A stretch of 6,602 bases of DNA, from positions 1 through 6,602 of the forward strand of contig CALLVF010000073.1 of the NCBI GenBank assembly GCA_938010745.1, written 5' to 3'. The position numbers and the translations under genes are program-made. The notes below the pieces were generated by a model. That model was not told where the DNA came from. It worked only from the letters and a program-made list of their open reading frames with translations, and did not search any database. Below are positions 5,638 to 6,602 of this stretch, in pieces (within the stretch, counting starts at the first letter, position 1; each line of letters begins with the position of its first letter). The stretch is from an uncultured Patescibacteria group bacterium (GTDB lineage Bacteria; Patescibacteriota; Microgenomatia; UBA1406; GWC2-37-13).

Positions 5638-5695
5638 AACAGCTTAAAAGTCCGCCCAAAAAATTGGGCGGATCTGCCAGTTGAGCTACGGGACC
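5638..5695 (-). pseudogene. 5' half of tRNA-Lys with internal palindrome (copy B)
   Basis: Read on the minus strand, the first 23 nt match the intact tRNA-Lys with one difference (GGT for GGG). Then GCAGCAGC is replaced by the 22-nt palindrome TCCGCCC-AATTTTTT-GGGCGGA, and CTTTTAAGCTGTT (the anticodon loop and the 3' side of its stem) matches exactly before similarity ends at 5638. The T-arm and the 3' acceptor strand are missing, so it cannot be a tRNA. It keeps a TATAAT 15 nt upstream, the right distance for a tRNA promoter. The GIY-YIG gene starts 23 nt downstream. Copies A and B share the same replacement, so they descend from one altered tRNA. Confidence 0.8.
5651..5672. repeat. GC-rich palindromic insertion, copy in tRNA fragment B
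   Basis: A perfect 7-bp inverted repeat TCCGCCC/GGGCGGA with an 8-nt A/T loop. It differs from the copy at 3899-3920 only in one loop base (AATTTTTT against GATTTTTT on the tRNA strand) and sits at the same tRNA position. Confidence 0.8.
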
Positions 5696-5710
5696 AAGTT
5701 AATATCTATT

Positions 5711-5716
5711 ATTATA
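5711..5716 (-). promoter_or_regulatory. -10 box upstream of tRNA fragment B
   Basis: A perfect TATAAT on the minus strand ends 15 nt before the first base of the tRNA-Lys-like fragment at 5695, so a transcript would start about 8 nt before it, as is usual for tRNA genes. A TTGTTA upstream is 20 nt away, longer than ideal for a -35. This promoter would drive fragment B, the GIY-YIG gene and the intact tRNA-Lys as one unit. Confidence 0.5.
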
Positions 5717-5764
5717 GCTTAAAATTCTATAAAAACTAACAAAAAAAGACAAGTTTAAAAATCC

Positions 5765-5807
5765 TTGAAAAAATCTATACTTAAATATATACTTAAATAT
5801 ATACTTA
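5765..5807 (+). promoter_or_regulatory. Promoter and 12-bp tandem-repeat operator of the toxin-antitoxin operon
   Basis: TTGAAA (5765-5770), a 17-nt spacer and TATACT (5788-5793) form a good sigma70-type promoter, with a start point near 5800, only a few bases before the antitoxin ATG at 5807. Overlapping it, TATACTTAAATA is perfectly repeated at 5776-5787 and 5788-5799, with a third partial copy TATACTTA at 5800-5807. Antitoxins of the Phd/YefM family bind repeated sites over their own promoter, so the repeat is a likely operator. The reading frame happens to be open through it (ILKY repeats), but there is no ribosome site for an upstream start. Confidence 0.6.
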
Positions 5808-6082
5808 TGAACGATCAATTTATAACCACTACCGAACTTAGAGAACAGTCATCTAAATTAATAAAGGCCCTTTTTTCCGGAAAGGGAGTAAATCTAATTT
5901 ACCGCTCAAGAGTAATCGCTCAGATCAACCCCGTTTCTTTTTCCGAAAAAATAATCGATAACCCAGTCGAATTAGAAAATCTTTTTTTTGCTCTTAAATC
6001 AAAAAAAATCATTCCTAAAGAAAAAAGAAAAGAAATGTATAAAAAACATTTAAAGCAAAAATATGGCAAGAATCTTTCTTGA
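5807..6082 (+). CDS. Phd/YefM-like antitoxin
   Basis: The 91-residue product MNDQFITTTELREQSSKLIKALFSG... has the Phd/YefM N-terminal fold: an ITTTELRE strand and helix, a short KGVNLIYRSRVIAQINP hairpin with the typical R-S/G-R-x-I-A pattern, and a charged C-terminal tail (K-rich, KKIIPKEKRKEMYKKHLKQ) that would wrap around and block the toxin. I chose the ATG at 5807 over a TTG at 5765, because the latter is the -35 box and its extra residues are encoded by the operator repeat. The mRNA leader is then very short or absent. The protein should repress its own promoter through the 12-bp repeats at 5776-5807. The gene overlaps the toxin gene by 20 nt, the classic antitoxin-first arrangement. 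Confidence 0.8.
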   Translation: MNDQFITTTELREQSSKLIKALFSGKGVNLIYRSRVIAQINPVSFSEKIIDNPVELENLFFALKSKKIIPKEKRKEMYKKHLKQKYGKNLS

Positions 6083-6443
6083 TACTAATTTTTTTATAGA
6101 CCTAATTGAAAAAAGAAGAGAAATTCCATTTAAAAAATTTAAATCTCACTCCCTATTTTTATCTATCCTAACTTTACATATCTATATTTATCTTTATAAA
6201 ATTAAGCTTCCTAATAAAAAAATTGATAAACTCTTGGATTATTTTAATATTGTTGCCCTCGATGAAAAGGTTTTTCTTCCCTCCTTCAAAGGACCATTTT
6301 CTGACTTTGAAGACAATATTCAACTTCACTCAGCGGCAGTTTCTGAATGTAATCTCTATCTTACTGGCGACAAAAAAATTCTTAAGTTAAAATATTTTGG
6401 TAAAACAAAAATTATTGAAAATTTAGATGAATTATCAACATGA
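6063..6443 (+). CDS. PIN-domain ribonuclease toxin (VapC-like)
   Basis: The 126-residue protein starts with RIFLDTNFFIDLIEK, the PIN motif with D7, T8, N9 and D13. It has a second acidic cluster DFEDNIQLHSA (81-91, D84) and a third in YLTGDKKIL (D103). PIN toxins use a cluster of acidic residues to hold Mg/Mn and cut RNA, often tRNA or rRNA. The conserved Glu expected in the SxLTxxE segment is not present: here the sequence reads SILTLHIYIYLYK, with Ile at 40. The enzyme may be altered, or a nearby residue may serve. It overlaps the antitoxin by 20 nt, and its TGA overlaps the ATG of pth (ATGA), so the three genes are probably translated from one message. Confidence 0.85.
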   Translation: MARIFLDTNFFIDLIEKRREIPFKKFKSHSLFLSILTLHIYIYLYKIKLPNKKIDKLLDYFNIVALDEKVFLPSFKGPFSDFEDNIQLHSAAVSECNLYLTGDKKILKLKYFGKTKIIENLDELST

Positions 6444-6602
6444 AATTTTTTATCGGTCTTGGCAACCCAGGAGAAAAATACCAAAACAATCGCCATAATG
6501 TGGGAAAGTCATTTATTGATTATTTTATTAGTAAGTTAACGAGTTGGCGGATTAACGAGTTGAAAGAAAAAAACAAATTAATAGCAAAGATTTTTAAAAA
6601 CA
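6440..6602 (+). CDS. pth: Peptidyl-tRNA hydrolase, N-terminal part
   Basis: Pth releases peptides from peptidyl-tRNAs that drop off the ribosome, recycling tRNA; it is essential in most bacteria. The 54 visible codons open with KFFIGLGNPGEKYQNNRHNVGKSFIDYF, the diagnostic N-terminus: N9 and H19 correspond to Asn10 and catalytic His20 of E. coli Pth. The gene runs off the window. Its ATG overlaps the toxin stop codon (ATGA), so translation may be coupled to the toxin-antitoxin operon. Just after the first helix, an 11-bp direct repeat encodes SKLTSWRINELK, which appears longer than in E. coli Pth. Confidence 0.95.
   Translation, partial: MKFFIGLGNPGEKYQNNRHNVGKSFIDYFISKLTSWRINELKEKNKLIAKIFKN
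6536..6562 (+). repeat. 11-bp direct repeat inside pth
   Basis: TTAACGAGTTG occurs at 6536-6546 and again at 6552-6562, period 16 bp, separated by GCGGA. The two copies are read in different frames because 16 is not a multiple of 3 (LTSW then INEL). It may be a small in-frame repeat insertion in a tolerant surface loop. Confidence 0.6.

Noticed and set aside
5765..5806. TTG start giving a 105-aa antitoxin
   Set aside because: The added 14 residues are encoded by the -35 box and the 12-bp operator repeats, there is no ribosome site, and the conserved fold begins after the ATG at 5807.
645..6443. Recoded TGA (code 25, as in some candidate phyla)
   Set aside because: cas10, the antitoxin and the toxin all end sensibly at TGA with the next gene overlapping, so TGA is a stop here.
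1..6602. CRISPR array next to the Csm genes
   Set aside because: No series of regularly spaced identical repeats of 25-40 bp was found; repeats seen are only 11-22 bp or gene duplications.

Overview
The window is AT-rich. Sampled lines of the coding sequence run at roughly 25-32% G+C by hand count, while one gene (4170-4787) sits near 40%. All genes use the standard code, with TGA as a real stop. Many genes have little or no Shine-Dalgarno sequence. The combination of low G+C, small overlapping genes, weak ribosome sites and a GIY-YIG nuclease gene that runs into a tRNA gene suggests a candidate-phylum bacterium (Patescibacteria/CPR, perhaps Microgenomates). No marker in the window proves this.

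Left part (1-3815, minus strand). This is a type III-A CRISPR-Cas interference operon read right to left: trmD, then cas10/csm1, csm2 and csm3 (cut by the window edge). Cas10 keeps both its HD nuclease and its GGDD cyclase motifs, and Csm3 keeps its target-RNA-cleaving aspartate, so the complex looks active. The operon starts only 36 nt after trmD, the housekeeping tRNA m1G37 methyltransferase gene, and no strong promoter is visible between them. The Csm genes may therefore depend on the trmD promoter. No CRISPR array, cas6, csm4, csm5 or csm6 is present here.

Middle part (3816-5695). This is a rearranged island built from pieces of tRNA-Lys and trmD. It holds one intact tRNA-Lys(TTT) gene (5293-5365, minus). 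It also holds two tRNA-Lys derivatives in which the same 8-nt stretch of the D-stem/anticodon stem is replaced by a 22-nt GC-rich perfect palindrome: one full length (3876-3965, plus) and one 5' half (5638-5695, minus). A second, frameshifted copy of the first 78 bp of trmD lies at 5203-5281, so a segment of about 1.47 kb just upstream of trmD is bounded by direct repeats. Inside that segment are a higher-G+C orphan gene (205 aa) and a small membrane protein. A GIY-YIG endonuclease gene with one frameshift lies exactly between the 5' tRNA half, which still has a tRNA-like promoter, and the intact tRNA-Lys. Its restored reading frame ends inside the tRNA gene. The whole looks like the remains of one or more small tRNA-targeting mobile elements.

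Right part (5700-6602, plus strand). A type II toxin-antitoxin pair (Phd/YefM-like antitoxin, PIN-domain toxin) is followed without a gap by pth (peptidyl-tRNA hydrolase, cut by the window edge). A perfect 12-bp tandem repeat carrying the -10 box sits directly at the antitoxin start and probably serves as promoter and operator.

Two themes meet here: tRNA biology (trmD, tRNA-Lys, pth) and genome conflict (type III-A CRISPR, toxin-antitoxin, homing-type nuclease, tRNA-derived palindromic insertions).
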